Shown here piece after piece: positions 16,343 through 25,315 of a stretch of DNA of 64,000 nucleotides. Each line of letters opens with the position of its first letter. Position 1 is the first letter of the stretch. A program made the translations under genes and the position numbers. The notes below the pieces were generated by a model. That model made no database searches. It saw nothing but the letters and a program-made list of their open reading frames with translations, and was not told the origin of the DNA. This stretch comes from Desulfofustis sp964433645 (GTDB lineage: Bacteria > Desulfobacterota > Desulfobulbia > Desulfobulbales > Desulfocapsaceae), in assembly GCA_964433645.1 (NCBI GenBank), contig CAYSSK010000003.1, positions 18,572 to 82,571 of the forward strand. The letters are read 5' to 3'.

Positions 16343-17334
16343 TGGCACAGATTTTTGCATATATCACTCATAAAAACGGGGTTGCCGATGACATCGCTCT
16401 CGAACTGGTCGGAGCTGCGAAAAAGATCGATAGTGCGGCGACGGTGACCGCTGTGGTTACCGGCAGCGGCGCAAATCTCGATAAGGTCTGTGCGGCAATG
16501 GCTGGCTCTTTTACCGAAGTGTGGAAGGTGGACAATCCGGCCTTGGCCTATCCTAACGCTGAGGCAGTGCGCAAGGCACTGGTGAACATTTTACCGCAAG
16601 GCGGCATAGTCCTACTGTCGCACGACACTTTTAACATGGATCTTGGGCCGGGTCTGTCTATAAAAATGAACGCCGCCTTTGTTGCCGATGTGGTTGAAAT
16701 CGCCGGGGTTGACGGCGCAGCCTTGAAGCTGGTCCGTCATGAGTTCTACGGTCAAGTCAGCACCCATGTTTGCTGTGATGTTTCTGCCGGGGTGGTGCTC
16801 AATATTCGTCCCGGGGTGTGCAAGGCCGATGAGGCCGGGACAGGTGGAGGAAAGATCGTCGATAAATCCGCTGAGGTCGGTGACCTGACCGTCGGCCGCC
16901 GGTTCCTCAAAATGGTTGAGGCCGACATCGGCGATGTTGATATTACCAAATCAGATGTGTTGCTTTCCGTTGGCCGGGGCATTGAAGACGAGGACAATAT
17001 CGGTATCGCTCGCGAACTCGCCGCGGCAATGGGTGCTGATATCTGCTGTTCACGGCCGATAGTCGATGCCAAGTGGATGGAAAAATCCCGCCAGGTTGGA
17101 ACTTCCGGACTGACGGTAAAGCCGAAGGTCTATCTGGCCTTGGGTATCAGTGGTACTTTCCAACATATGGGCGGGGTCAAGGGGGCAGCTTTTATGGTTG
17201 CGGTGAATAAAAACCCTAATGCTCCAATCTTCCAAGTTGCAGATGTCGGTATCGTTGCCGATATTCTCGAGTTTATGCCGAAGCTGACGGAAAAGATCAA
17301 ATCTCTCAAACCGTCATGTCTCAAGCATCAATGA
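16342..17334 (+). CDS. etfA: Electron transfer flavoprotein, alpha subunit
   Basis: 330 residues. The N-terminal half is the EtfA/B fold (FAYITHKNGVADDIALELVG), and the C-terminal half is the FAD domain with VGRGIEDEDNI, SRPIVDAKWM, SRQVGTSGLTVKPKVYLALG and SGTFQHMGG, which corresponds to the SGAIQH flavin loop. A short Cys-bearing stretch (HVCCDVSAG) lies mid-protein but has no iron-sulfur spacing, so this is not a ferredoxin-fused EtfA. The start overlaps the etfB stop as TAATG. No acyl-CoA dehydrogenase or ETF:quinone oxidoreductase gene adjoins it directly. Confidence 0.95.
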   Translation: MAQIFAYITHKNGVADDIALELVGAAKKIDSAATVTAVVTGSGANLDKVCAAMAGSFTEVWKVDNPALAYPNAEAVRKALVNILPQGGIVLLSHDTFNMDLGPGLSIKMNAAFVADVVEIAGVDGAALKLVRHEFYGQVSTHVCCDVSAGVVLNIRPGVCKADEAGTGGGKIVDKSAEVGDLTVGRRFLKMVEADIGDVDITKSDVLLSVGRGIEDEDNIGIARELAAAMGADICCSRPIVDAKWMEKSRQVGTSGLTVKPKVYLALGISGTFQHMGGVKGAAFMVAVNKNPNAPIFQVADVGIVADILEFMPKLTEKIKSLKPSCLKHQ

Positions 17335-17576
17335 CAATCTATTTGGAAAGTACGATTAATTCCGAATAAGCTTTTTTCCTTCTGCTCCAGCTATCCGCCC
17401 CGGTGCTCGGAGTGCTGATGCTGAAACTCAAACATGACTTTCGGCGATAAAATGCAGGAACCCCCTGAGACCCTTTGACAGCAAGCCTTTCATCCATCGT
17501 CTCCTGAAGGCCCTAGAAGTCAGCTCCCCCAATTCATCCCTTGATCCCTGCAAATATCTCTTAATGGTAATACAGT
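17335..17576. other. Intergenic region between etfA and the IS4 remnant
   Basis: About 240 bases with no gene. The sequence just right of 17560 (CTTAATGGTAATACAGTTCA) resembles the 3' flank commonly seen after IS4-type transposases and may contain the element's end; no strong terminator for etfBA is visible. Confidence 0.3.
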
Positions 17577-18914
17577 TCACTTAATAACCTTGACGGCCTG
17601 TTCGAAATCAACGCGCAATGTCGGCATGCTGGCTCGGGAGCGGAGATTGTAGTTGCTCATCTTGCGCTTGACTCCTCGCGGCACCTTCCTGCCGCGGCTT
17701 GATACGACACGGTCTTGCAAAAGTTCATTGAGAACCGACTTATGAAACACCTTTTTCTCCTCAGGGGGGAAAAGTAACATAAACGGGCAGTTTCCGTTTC
17801 ACCACCCGTACTGCATGAACGAAAGACAGGCAGTCCGGGTCAAGATCATCCTTGAGTGCCGCTTCATGCATAAGGCCTCGAATCGCAAAATGCGCCATCA
17901 GCATTCCATAACACTCCTGCAGCACAAGCTCCGGGGTCTTGCTGCGCAGTATGATACGGGCTCCCTTGAGGTGGGTCTTGAGTTCGTCAAAGGCGGTTTC
18001 TATCTCCCAGCGCTCATGGTAAAGCGCCGCCAATTCGTTGGCCGGAGCCACGGTCGGATCAAGGATCGTGGTGATCAGCCGATAGATATCTTCGGTGTCG
18101 TCGACTCCCTCGAGGCGGTATTCCAGGACTCGCACGGCAACGCCACCGATTCCCTTTCTCCGATCATTGGGACTGGCGTAAATTCGGCTCAAGTAGCTCC
18201 CATCGCCCAACCGTTGCTCCACGGGCAACACGGCATTTTTCTTCATCCGCCAAAGAAGGTCGGCTCCCGTGGCCTGAGCCCTGCTCCACAGCGCAAAGCT
18301 AAAAAAGTTGCGATCCGCCAGGCACAGACATCCCGGCGTCAACGCTTCAACTACTTTGTCGGCCAGCGTATTCTCCGCGGTCCGGCAGCCGCCGATCTGG
18401 CCGGCATAAATCACATGGGAGCCGTTTTCCACCAAAGCGACGAGTCGAAGCTGAGGAAAAGCTGCATCACCGCGACTGGAACCAGGGCGCTTAAAATAGG
18501 TCTGGTTGGCCTGCGTGTCGGCCACATCCAGCGTGGTGCCATCGATGCTCACCAGTCGCCAGCGCCGATACCTCGCTCCGCGTGTCTGGGGTGTGGCAAT
18601 GGGGCTGACGATCTCGTCATGTACGCGCTTTACCACTTCATGACCCAATCGGGTTCGGGCTTGGGAAATTCCGGATTTTCCGGTCACCCGGACCATGCTC
18701 TCGGGGCCTTTGAGCCATTGTATGCCTTCCAGAAGACAGCCAAGCACCTCGCGGTAAGACGATCGCATGTACAGCGCTAGAGCAATAACATAGTAAAGCA
18801 CCACATGGGCGGGCAGATCCCGCTGACATCTGCCAACCCGGGAAGAAACGTCCTCGACAACAGCTTGAAGAACCGACGCCGTTGCAAAATGACGTGCTCA
18901 AAGCCTTTGGGCAT
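17577..18914 (-). pseudogene. IS4-family transposase with two frameshifts
   Basis: The main frame (18804 down to 17761) carries an IS4 transposase: LYYVIALALYMRSSYREVL, VSIDGTTLDVADTQ (first Asp), LCLADRNFFSF (second Asp) and YHERWEIETAFDELKTHLKG (the Y-2-R-3-E-6-K signature). The N-terminus MPKGFEHVI lies in a neighbouring frame and joins ATASVLQAVVEDV after one lost base in a T-run near 18890. The C-terminus leaves frame in a run of six C (17764-17769) and continues as PPEEKKVFHKSVLNELLQD to VKRKMSNYNLRSR, ending at 17577. The triad is intact, so only two single-base events separate it from a full gene; sequencing error is possible because both lie in homopolymers. Confidence 0.85.
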
Positions 18915-19123
18915 GGTATTGACGACAATTGGGTCCTGCACCAGATAGATGTGTAATATGTTGGTTTTGCCTGTCTTGTGTGAGGTTTTTCGATTTAATT
19001 CCAAAAGTCATGTCTAAATTCCAGTTTTTGAAAACGACGTAGTACAGTGTATTTACAAACGAGGCGGCTGGCGATGATGCATCGACCGCTGTCGGGGCAA
19101 ACCATCGTCGGGCATGCTTAATC

Positions 19124-20038
19124 GTGATTATTCTCAACGCGCTGTTTCCCATTTGTTCCCTGCTCTTTCTCGGTGGTCTGCTGCGTCGTTTGGAACTGAC
19201 TGATCATCACTTTCTAAAGACGGTCGACCGGTTGGTCTATTATATTTTCTTCCCGCTCATGCTGTTCTGGAAGATCGGCAGTGCGTCGCTGGAAGCCGGC
19301 AGCCAGTGGTTGTTTGTCGGGATTACCATGCTGGCGGTGGCCATGATTGTTCTGATCAGTATGATGATCATCAGGCTCCTGCCGGTTGCCTCTTTCCAGG
19401 CAGGCTCATTTTCCCAGAGCTGCTATCGTTCCAACACTTATATCGGGGTTGCAGTGGTCCTGAACAGTCTCGGGGCGGAGGGTATCGCCTATTTCGGCGT
19501 GTTGATCGCCATCGTCATCCCGTTGGTCAACGTCTGCGCCGTCGTTCTGCTCATCTGGTATTCGGGTGTGGAGGCAAGCGGGCATGAAAAGGCCCGTATC
19601 GTGACCCGGGCTCTTGTGGCCAACCCGCTGATCGTCGGCTGTCTGCTGGGTATCGTCTATGCCCGGCTGATCGGTGAATTTCCGGATTTCATCGATAATT
19701 CTTTGCAATTGATGTCGATGGTGACGCTGCCGTTGGCGTTGATATCGATCGGCGGCGGCTTGTCCTTCAAAGGGGTGTATCGTCATCTGCCGCTGTCTCT
19801 GCTGGCCGCTGTCTGTAAGCTCGGCCTGTTGCCGCTGCTCGGTTTCCTGCTGTATCGACTCTTCCAGGTAGATGGCGTGATGTTTGAGACAGGCATGATT
19901 TTTTTCTGTCTGCCGACGTCGACCGCTATCTATGTTCTGTCCTCCCAGCTCAACAGCGATACTGAACTGGCCTCGGCGGCCATCGTTGTCTCGACGCTGC
20001 TGTCGTTTGGAGCGCTGTCGGTAGCATTGCTGCTGTAG
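19124..20038 (+). CDS. AEC-family (auxin efflux carrier-like) transporter
   Basis: 304 residues, about ten membrane segments, with the AEC pattern of two repeated halves: N-terminal ALFPICSLLFLGGLLRR and YIFFPLMLFWKI, central YRSNTYIGVAVVLNSLG (the conserved N-rich crossover) and C-terminal LISIGGGLSF and MIFFCLPTSTAIYVLSSQL. Relatives move malonate, lactate or other organic anions; the substrate here is unknown. The reading starts at a GTG with only a weak upstream site, chosen because it begins the first transmembrane helix. The stop is followed after 13 bases by the convergent selO gene. Confidence 0.85.
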   Translation: MIILNALFPICSLLFLGGLLRRLELTDHHFLKTVDRLVYYIFFPLMLFWKIGSASLEAGSQWLFVGITMLAVAMIVLISMMIIRLLPVASFQAGSFSQSCYRSNTYIGVAVVLNSLGAEGIAYFGVLIAIVIPLVNVCAVVLLIWYSGVEASGHEKARIVTRALVANPLIVGCLLGIVYARLIGEFPDFIDNSLQLMSMVTLPLALISIGGGLSFKGVYRHLPLSLLAAVCKLGLLPLLGFLLYRLFQVDGVMFETGMIFFCLPTSTAIYVLSSQLNSDTELASAAIVVSTLLSFGALSVALLL

Positions 20039-20051
20039 CGCGGTTTGTCTC

Positions 20052-21656
20052 TCAGGAACTGCAGGAAAGCATCGAGCAGCCCGGGCGGTTGCGGGCCCAT
20101 TCGGGGCGGCGTCGGGCAAACCGCTCTTTGCCTGGTTGTTCATCGTACGGACGCTGCAACACCTCGAGCAGTTCGTCGATCAGGGAGGTATCCCCCTGTT
20201 CGGCCTGATCGATGGCCACTTGGGCCAGGTAGTTGCGGAAAACATATTTCGGATTGACCCGATTCATCGCCCGGCGCCGCTGCCGGTCGTCTCCTCCCGT
20301 GCCGCAGAGGCGAGCCCGGTAAGCCGCCAGCCAGTCGTCGAGAGTCGACCGAGTGGCCGCGGGGACGGCCGTCGTCTGGTAGCGCGCCTCGGCGAAAAAA
20401 TCGAGAAAATCGATCGGAACCGCCGGGTCTGCGGGCAGATCGGCGAGACGGCGGAAAAAGATGGTCATGTCGAGCTGCTGCTCCGCCAGTAGTTCAAGGG
20501 TGCGCTGCATCAGGTCGTCGTCACCATCCTCCCGGCCGGTCAGGCCGTGTTTGTCGGCGAGTGCCTGGTGCCAGCCGTGCTGGAAGGTTTTTCGATAGAC
20601 ATCCAGGGCCTCCTGCAGCGGTTCCGGCGCCTCGATGAGCGGATAGATGGCGTTGGCCAGCTGCGCCAGGTTCCACAAAACCACGTGTGGCTGGTTGCCG
20701 TAACAATATCGCCGCCCCTGGGCATCGGTGGTGTTCGGCGTCCAGGACGGATCGTAGTCTTCCAGCCAGCCGTAGGGGCCGTAGTCGATGGTCAGCCCGA
20801 GGATCGACATATTGTCGGTATTGAGCACCCCGTGCACGAAGCCGACTCGCATCCAGTGAACGACCAGCTCGGCGGTTCGCCGACAGATCTCGGCGAACCA
20901 GGCCAGGTAGCCGTCTCGCCCGGGTCTGGCGGAGAGTTCGGCAAAGTCGGTGGCCAGGGAGTAGTCTACCAGCTGTTTGAGCAGCGTGGTCTCACCGGCG
21001 ACGGCGTGGATTTCAAAATTTCCGAAACGGAGAAAGGACGGGGCCAGACGGCAGATCACCGCGCCCGGCTCATGGCGCGGATGACCGTCGTAAAACATGT
21101 CGCGCAGGACCTGTTCGCCGGTGACCACCAGGCTCAGTGCCCGGGTCGTCGGAATGCCGAGGTGGTGCATCGCTTCGCTGCAGACAAATTCGCGCACGGA
21201 AGAGCGAAGCACCGCCAGCCCGTCCGCCCTTCGGGAGTAAGGCGTCGGGCCGGCGCCCTTGAGTTGCAAGGTCCAGCGCTGCCCGAGCCGGTTGACGATC
21301 TCGCCGAGATTGATGGCCCGGCCGTCGCCGAGCTGGCCGGCCCAGGAACCGAACTGGTGCCCGCCGTAGCGCATCGCGAACGGCTGCATGCCGGGCAGCA
21401 GCCGATTGCCGGCCATGATTTCGGCAAACGACGGCGTTCGGCACTGCTCCGCGGAAAGATCGAGCAGTGCCGCAGCTTCCGGAGAATAGCTGAGCATTTC
21501 GGGATGGGCAACCGGTGTCGGATCGACGAAGGAATAGCAGGCGTTGCGCACTTCCCGGCGATGATTACGCAGCTCCGGGTCGGCCGGCAGACTGCTCACG
21601 AAATGGTTGTCGAAGGTCAGAATTTCGGGTGGTTCGACGGTAACGACTGGCGGCAT
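20052..21656 (-). CDS. selO: Protein adenylyltransferase SelO (YdiU/UPF0061)
   Basis: 534 residues, usual length for bacterial SelO. The pseudokinase-fold motifs are present: YGGHQFGSWAGQLGDGRA, LKGAGPTPYSRRADG, VLRSSVREFVCSEAM, GFVHGVLNTDNMSILG and IDYGPYGW. SelO attaches AMP to Ser, Thr or Tyr of redox proteins under oxidative stress. The tail ends CSMLSCSS; Cys532 occupies the place where animal SelO has selenocysteine and where a redox switch has been proposed. The stop is an ordinary TGA after the final Ser, so no Sec is encoded. AGGA sits eight bases before the ATG. It converges with the AEC transporter gene. Confidence 0.95.
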   Translation of the reverse strand: MPPVVTVEPPEILTFDNHFVSSLPADPELRNHRREVRNACYSFVDPTPVAHPEMLSYSPEAAALLDLSAEQCRTPSFAEIMAGNRLLPGMQPFAMRYGGHQFGSWAGQLGDGRAINLGEIVNRLGQRWTLQLKGAGPTPYSRRADGLAVLRSSVREFVCSEAMHHLGIPTTRALSLVVTGEQVLRDMFYDGHPRHEPGAVICRLAPSFLRFGNFEIHAVAGETTLLKQLVDYSLATDFAELSARPGRDGYLAWFAEICRRTAELVVHWMRVGFVHGVLNTDNMSILGLTIDYGPYGWLEDYDPSWTPNTTDAQGRRYCYGNQPHVVLWNLAQLANAIYPLIEAPEPLQEALDVYRKTFQHGWHQALADKHGLTGREDGDDDLMQRTLELLAEQQLDMTIFFRRLADLPADPAVPIDFLDFFAEARYQTTAVPAATRSTLDDWLAAYRARLCGTGGDDRQRRRAMNRVNPKYVFRNYLAQVAIDQAEQGDTSLIDELLEVLQRPYDEQPGKERFARRRPEWARNRPGCSMLSCSS

Positions 21657-21805
21657 GGTAGTAATCCTGTGAGAAAGATTATTAAAAGTCCTTCCTTCTC
21701 AATAAGCATGTCGCCGAACGGTGGCAAGAAACAGCGTGGCATCCGGGTGGGTTGATCCGGCTGGATCGGCCCGTCACATCAGAGCGAGAACCATGTCGAA
21801 TCAGA

Positions 21806-22489
21806 TCAGAAGCTCAGCTGGATGCTGCCCCGGACGCTCACGCTGACCCGAGACTCGCCGGCAGCAACCTCGGGCGCGGCGGCGTGGGAGAGAGCCGTCT
21901 CCATGCCAAAGTCACGTCGCAGAGGGGCTGCTCCGTCTTCATCGATGGACAGGTTCACCAGGCGAAAATCTTTGGCGCCCAGGGCCGAGGCGACCAGCCG
22001 GGCTTTTTCGGAAAAAGAGGACAAGGCCTCGGTTATCAGGCGGTCGTGGGCCTCTTTGCGCCGTTCGGGACCGACCTCGAACTGCATGGCCGAGACATTG
22101 AGCAGTTTCTGGAGTGTGCCGACCAGCGCGGTCAACGCCTCGATATTCCGGCTTTTCAGGCTGATCTGCTGGCTGACCGACCAGCCGACGATGGCGCGGT
22201 TCTGGTGGCGGGGGGTGGTTTGGTAATTCATCGTTTGGTAGGCGATGCCGTCGACCTCATCGATGAGCGCGGCGGCCCGGATCATGGTTTCGTTGACCGT
22301 AGCGGCCGCTTCCGCGGCGGTGTCGGCTTCGGCCAGAGCTGTCATGGTGACCGCCAGCAGGTCGTTGTCGACGGTACTGGCGGCTCGTGCCTGGAGCGTG
22401 ACCAGGTTGTAATTGAGATTGTCTTCCGCGGCTGTTGCCGGGCTCCACCAGAGGCCGCACAGCAGCAGTGTCGCCAGGATCTTTTTCAT
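21806..22489 (-). CDS. SIMPL-domain (DUF541) periplasmic protein
   Basis: 227 residues: a signal peptide (LATLLLCGLWWSPATA-AED) followed by a SIMPL/DUF541 domain, recognised from VDNDLLAVTMTALAEADTA near the start, YQTMNYQTTPRHQ, GWSVSQQISLKSRNIE and the EKARLVASALGAK helix. These proteins form periplasmic oligomeric rings; roles in envelope stress protection have been reported, the molecular activity is open. A GTG at 22492 is directly in front of the ATG at 22489 and has the better distance to GGAG, so the first residue is uncertain. It stands alone. Confidence 0.8.
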   Translation of the reverse strand: MKKILATLLLCGLWWSPATAAEDNLNYNLVTLQARAASTVDNDLLAVTMTALAEADTAAEAAATVNETMIRAAALIDEVDGIAYQTMNYQTTPRHQNRAIVGWSVSQQISLKSRNIEALTALVGTLQKLLNVSAMQFEVGPERRKEAHDRLITEALSSFSEKARLVASALGAKDFRLVNLSIDEDGAAPLRRDFGMETALSHAAAPEVAAGESRVSVSVRGSIQLSF

Positions 22490-22638
22490 CACGGCCAGGA
22501 CTCCGTTTACATTTTTTTCTGATTTGGGTAGTCATGGTAACCAAGAGTCTGAAAAATAGCTGAGTCGGCACCGGCGGACAAGTTTTTTTCCGCCTGCTGC
22601 GGTTAGGTAATTATCAATATCAGAACGAGGAGTTAGTT

Positions 22639-23349
22639 ATGGCAATCAGGTTGCCGGTGAGCAATGGAAGTGAGTATGAGGTGCATCCCCAGAAAATCAT
22701 CTGCCTGGGGCTGAACTATCGGGACCATATCAAGGAGAGTGCGCAGGCCGAGGCCCTTCGCTTCAAGGACGAGGTGCCGGCGGAACCGATCCTTTTTGCC
22801 AAGACCCCCAATACGTTGATCGGCCCCGACCAGCCGATCATCCTGCCGGCCTTTCTCGAGACCTATGGTTTTCGCACCTGCCGCACCGATTACGAGGCCG
22901 AGTTGGCGTTGATCATCGGCAAACGCGGCAAGGATATTCCGGAGTCCGCGGTGGGTGAGCATATTTTCGGCTATAGCTGTTTCAACGACGTGAGCCAGCG
23001 TAATTTTCAGAAGCATGAAAAGGCCGGCTGGTTTCGCGGCAAGTCGCTCGATACCTTCGGGCCGATCGGACCACGGATCGTTCGTGCCGAGGATATCGGC
23101 GATCCTCAGGGTCTCGCCATCCGCTGCCGGCTCAACGGAGCCGTGGTGCAGGAAGCCAACACTCGGGAGATGATTTTCCCGATTCCCGCCATCGTGGCCT
23201 TTATTTCGCGCAACTTTACGCTGGAGGCCGGGGACATCGTCGTCACCGGCACGCCGAGCGGCGTCGGCCCGATCGCGCCCGGCGACGTGGTCGAGGTGGA
23301 GATTGACGGTATCGGCACGTTGCGCAACCCGGTGCAAGCCGGCCACTGA
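22639..23349 (+). CDS. Fumarylacetoacetate hydrolase (FAH) family protein
   Basis: 236 residues, a single FAH C-terminal-type domain. Metal ligands expected for the family are visible: Glu86 and Glu88 in DYEAELALIIGK and Asp117 in SCFNDVSQRN; KSLDTFGPIGP and VVTGTPSGVGP follow. Members hydrolyse or decarboxylate acylpyruvates and related beta-dicarbonyls, and several act as oxaloacetate decarboxylase or oxaloacetate tautomerase; the exact substrate cannot be told. GAGGAG lies about six bases before the ATG. No catabolic cluster adjoins it, which favours a housekeeping clean-up role. Confidence 0.88.
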   Translation: MAIRLPVSNGSEYEVHPQKIICLGLNYRDHIKESAQAEALRFKDEVPAEPILFAKTPNTLIGPDQPIILPAFLETYGFRTCRTDYEAELALIIGKRGKDIPESAVGEHIFGYSCFNDVSQRNFQKHEKAGWFRGKSLDTFGPIGPRIVRAEDIGDPQGLAIRCRLNGAVVQEANTREMIFPIPAIVAFISRNFTLEAGDIVVTGTPSGVGPIAPGDVVEVEIDGIGTLRNPVQAGH

Positions 23350-23563
23350 GGCGATCGGCTGGGATGCCGATTTTAATCAGATGAGTTTCGGTAGGTGATC
23401 GTGTACGGTCTTTCTTGAAAACGATTCTTATTTTTTGTACATTTGTTCAAAATGTGATTGAAGCCGAGATCGACGTGGTCGACAGGGATGCCTAACAGGG
23501 GTGCTGCCGGTCGTGTCGGACCGGCGTGTGCGACCGTGACAACAAGCACCAGAGAGTATCACC

Positions 23564-25315
23564 ATGAACTATCCCGTCTGGTATCTGCCGGAGATTGGCG
23601 GAGGACTGCTCATCGCGTTGATCGCGATATTCCATGTGTTCGTCTCTCATTTTGCCGTGGGCGGCGGCCTGTATCTGATCTATGCCGAAAAAAAAGGCTA
23701 TCGCGAGCACAGTGACCCCATCCTGGCCTTTACCAAGCGGCACGCGCGGTTTTTCCTGCTGTTGACGCTGGTCTTCGGGTCGATTACCGGAGTCGGGATC
23801 TGGTTTATCATTGGTCTGGTCAATCCGGCCGCCACCTCGCTGCTCATTCATATCTTCGTTTTCGGTTGGGCCGCCGAATGGGTCTTCTTCCTCGTCGAGA
23901 TCGTCGCCGCCTTCGTCTATTTCTATATGTTCGGCAAGATGAATCCGGCCACCCATCTCAAGGTCGGCTGGGTCTATTTCATCAGTGCCTGGCTGTCGCT
24001 CTTCCTGATCAACGGCATCGTCGGTTTCATGCTGACGCCCGGTTCCTGGCTGGAAGACGGTAATTTCTGGAGCGCCTTCTTCAATCCCAGTTTCTGGCCG
24101 TCGCTTGGTCTGCGAACCTTTATTGCACTCATGCTGGCCGGTGTTTACGGGTATTTGACCGCGTCATTCTGCCGGCAGCGCGAGGTTCGCCTGGCGATGA
24201 CCCGGTTTTCCGGGAAATGGGCGCTGGGCGCCCTGGCTGGTGCCGTTCCCTTTGCCTGGTGGTATGTGGCCATCCTGCCCGAACCGGCGCACGGACTGGT
24301 TTTCGGCAAATCGCCGACTATTGCCGCCGCGGTGCAGTGGGGTACGGCCGGCACCGCCGCCCTGCTCATTATCACGCTGATTGCCGGGATTTTCAAGCCG
24401 GCCCTGAACCTGCGGCCGGTTGCCGTGCTGGCGATGGCCTGCGCCTTGATATCCGTGGGCTCGTTTGAGTGGATCAGGGAGGCGGCCCGGCGGCCGTATG
24501 CGATCAACGAGGTCATCTACTCGAACATGATAAAAAAAGAAGACCTCGGTCGTATCGTCGACCAGGGGTACCTGCAGACGGCCGTCTGGGTCGAGGACCG
24601 TCAGCTGACCGACGAGCGGCGGCCGGCGGTTGGCGAAGAGCTGTTCATCCAGCAATGTTATGCCTGCCACACCGCCGGCGGTTGGAACAACGACCTGAAA
24701 GAGCAGACGGCGCGGATGAGCTATGGAGCGATGAGTTCCTATATTAAACGCATTCATGAGGCCCGCTATTTCATGCCGCCGTTTGCCGGCACCGATGCGG
24801 AGGCGGACGCGCTGGCCGCTTATCTGGTCGGCAGCTGGCACGGCAAGGATATCGCCCCCGCTGCGACGGGAGGCGCGGGTGAACAACTCTTTGCAGGCCA
24901 GTGCGCCGCCTGCCATGCCCCCGAGGATCTGAGGGACAGTCTGGGCGAGCTGCCGGTCGCGGACATCGTCGAGCTGCTTGGCCGGCTCGACGAGATCTCG
25001 GCGGAGATGGAGCCGTTTAACGGCAGTGCTGCCGAGGCGGCCGAACTGGCGGCCTTTCTCCGCTTCCCCGCGGGGGATGGTGGGGCGGCTGCGCCTGCCG
25101 GACCCGATGGCGCGATGTTGTTTGGTGATAACTGCGCCGTTTGCCATGACCCTGAGGAACTGGCAGCTGCGGTGGCAACCTGGGAGCGGGGGACTTTACG
25201 TGAAGCACTGGACAACCTCGAAGCGATCTCGGAGGAGATGGTGCCCTACGACGGCACCGCTGAAGAAAAAGATGTCCTGGCCGATTACCTGATCGAACGT
25301 GGGAGGAACCAGTGA
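23564..25315 (+). CDS. Cytochrome bd-superfamily oxidase-like subunit I with three c-type haem sites
   Basis: 583 residues. The first 310 form a CydA-like membrane part with about eight helices: HVFVSHFAVGGGLYL with two His in helix 1, and the Glu105/Glu112 pair in GWAAEWVFFLVEIVAA, matching the proton-path glutamates of bd oxidases. The rest is exported and holds three CxxCH motifs: CYACH (365-369), CAACH (447-451) and CAVCH (524-528). The second and third lie in a tandem duplication of about 75 residues. It belongs with the bd-like families that carry fused cytochrome c and probably take electrons from cytochrome c or quinol to reduce O2; the acceptor is unproven. It is coupled to the next gene by TGATG overlap. 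Confidence 0.8.
   Translation: MNYPVWYLPEIGGGLLIALIAIFHVFVSHFAVGGGLYLIYAEKKGYREHSDPILAFTKRHARFFLLLTLVFGSITGVGIWFIIGLVNPAATSLLIHIFVFGWAAEWVFFLVEIVAAFVYFYMFGKMNPATHLKVGWVYFISAWLSLFLINGIVGFMLTPGSWLEDGNFWSAFFNPSFWPSLGLRTFIALMLAGVYGYLTASFCRQREVRLAMTRFSGKWALGALAGAVPFAWWYVAILPEPAHGLVFGKSPTIAAAVQWGTAGTAALLIITLIAGIFKPALNLRPVAVLAMACALISVGSFEWIREAARRPYAINEVIYSNMIKKEDLGRIVDQGYLQTAVWVEDRQLTDERRPAVGEELFIQQCYACHTAGGWNNDLKEQTARMSYGAMSSYIKRIHEARYFMPPFAGTDAEADALAAYLVGSWHGKDIAPAATGGAGEQLFAGQCAACHAPEDLRDSLGELPVADIVELLGRLDEISAEMEPFNGSAAEAAELAAFLRFPAGDGGAAAPAGPDGAMLFGDNCAVCHDPEELAAAVATWERGTLREALDNLEAISEEMVPYDGTAEEKDVLADYLIERGRNQ

Noticed and set aside
20547..21755. 402-codon open frame on the plus strand
   Set aside because: Antisense to selO, which is fully convincing; no independent evidence.
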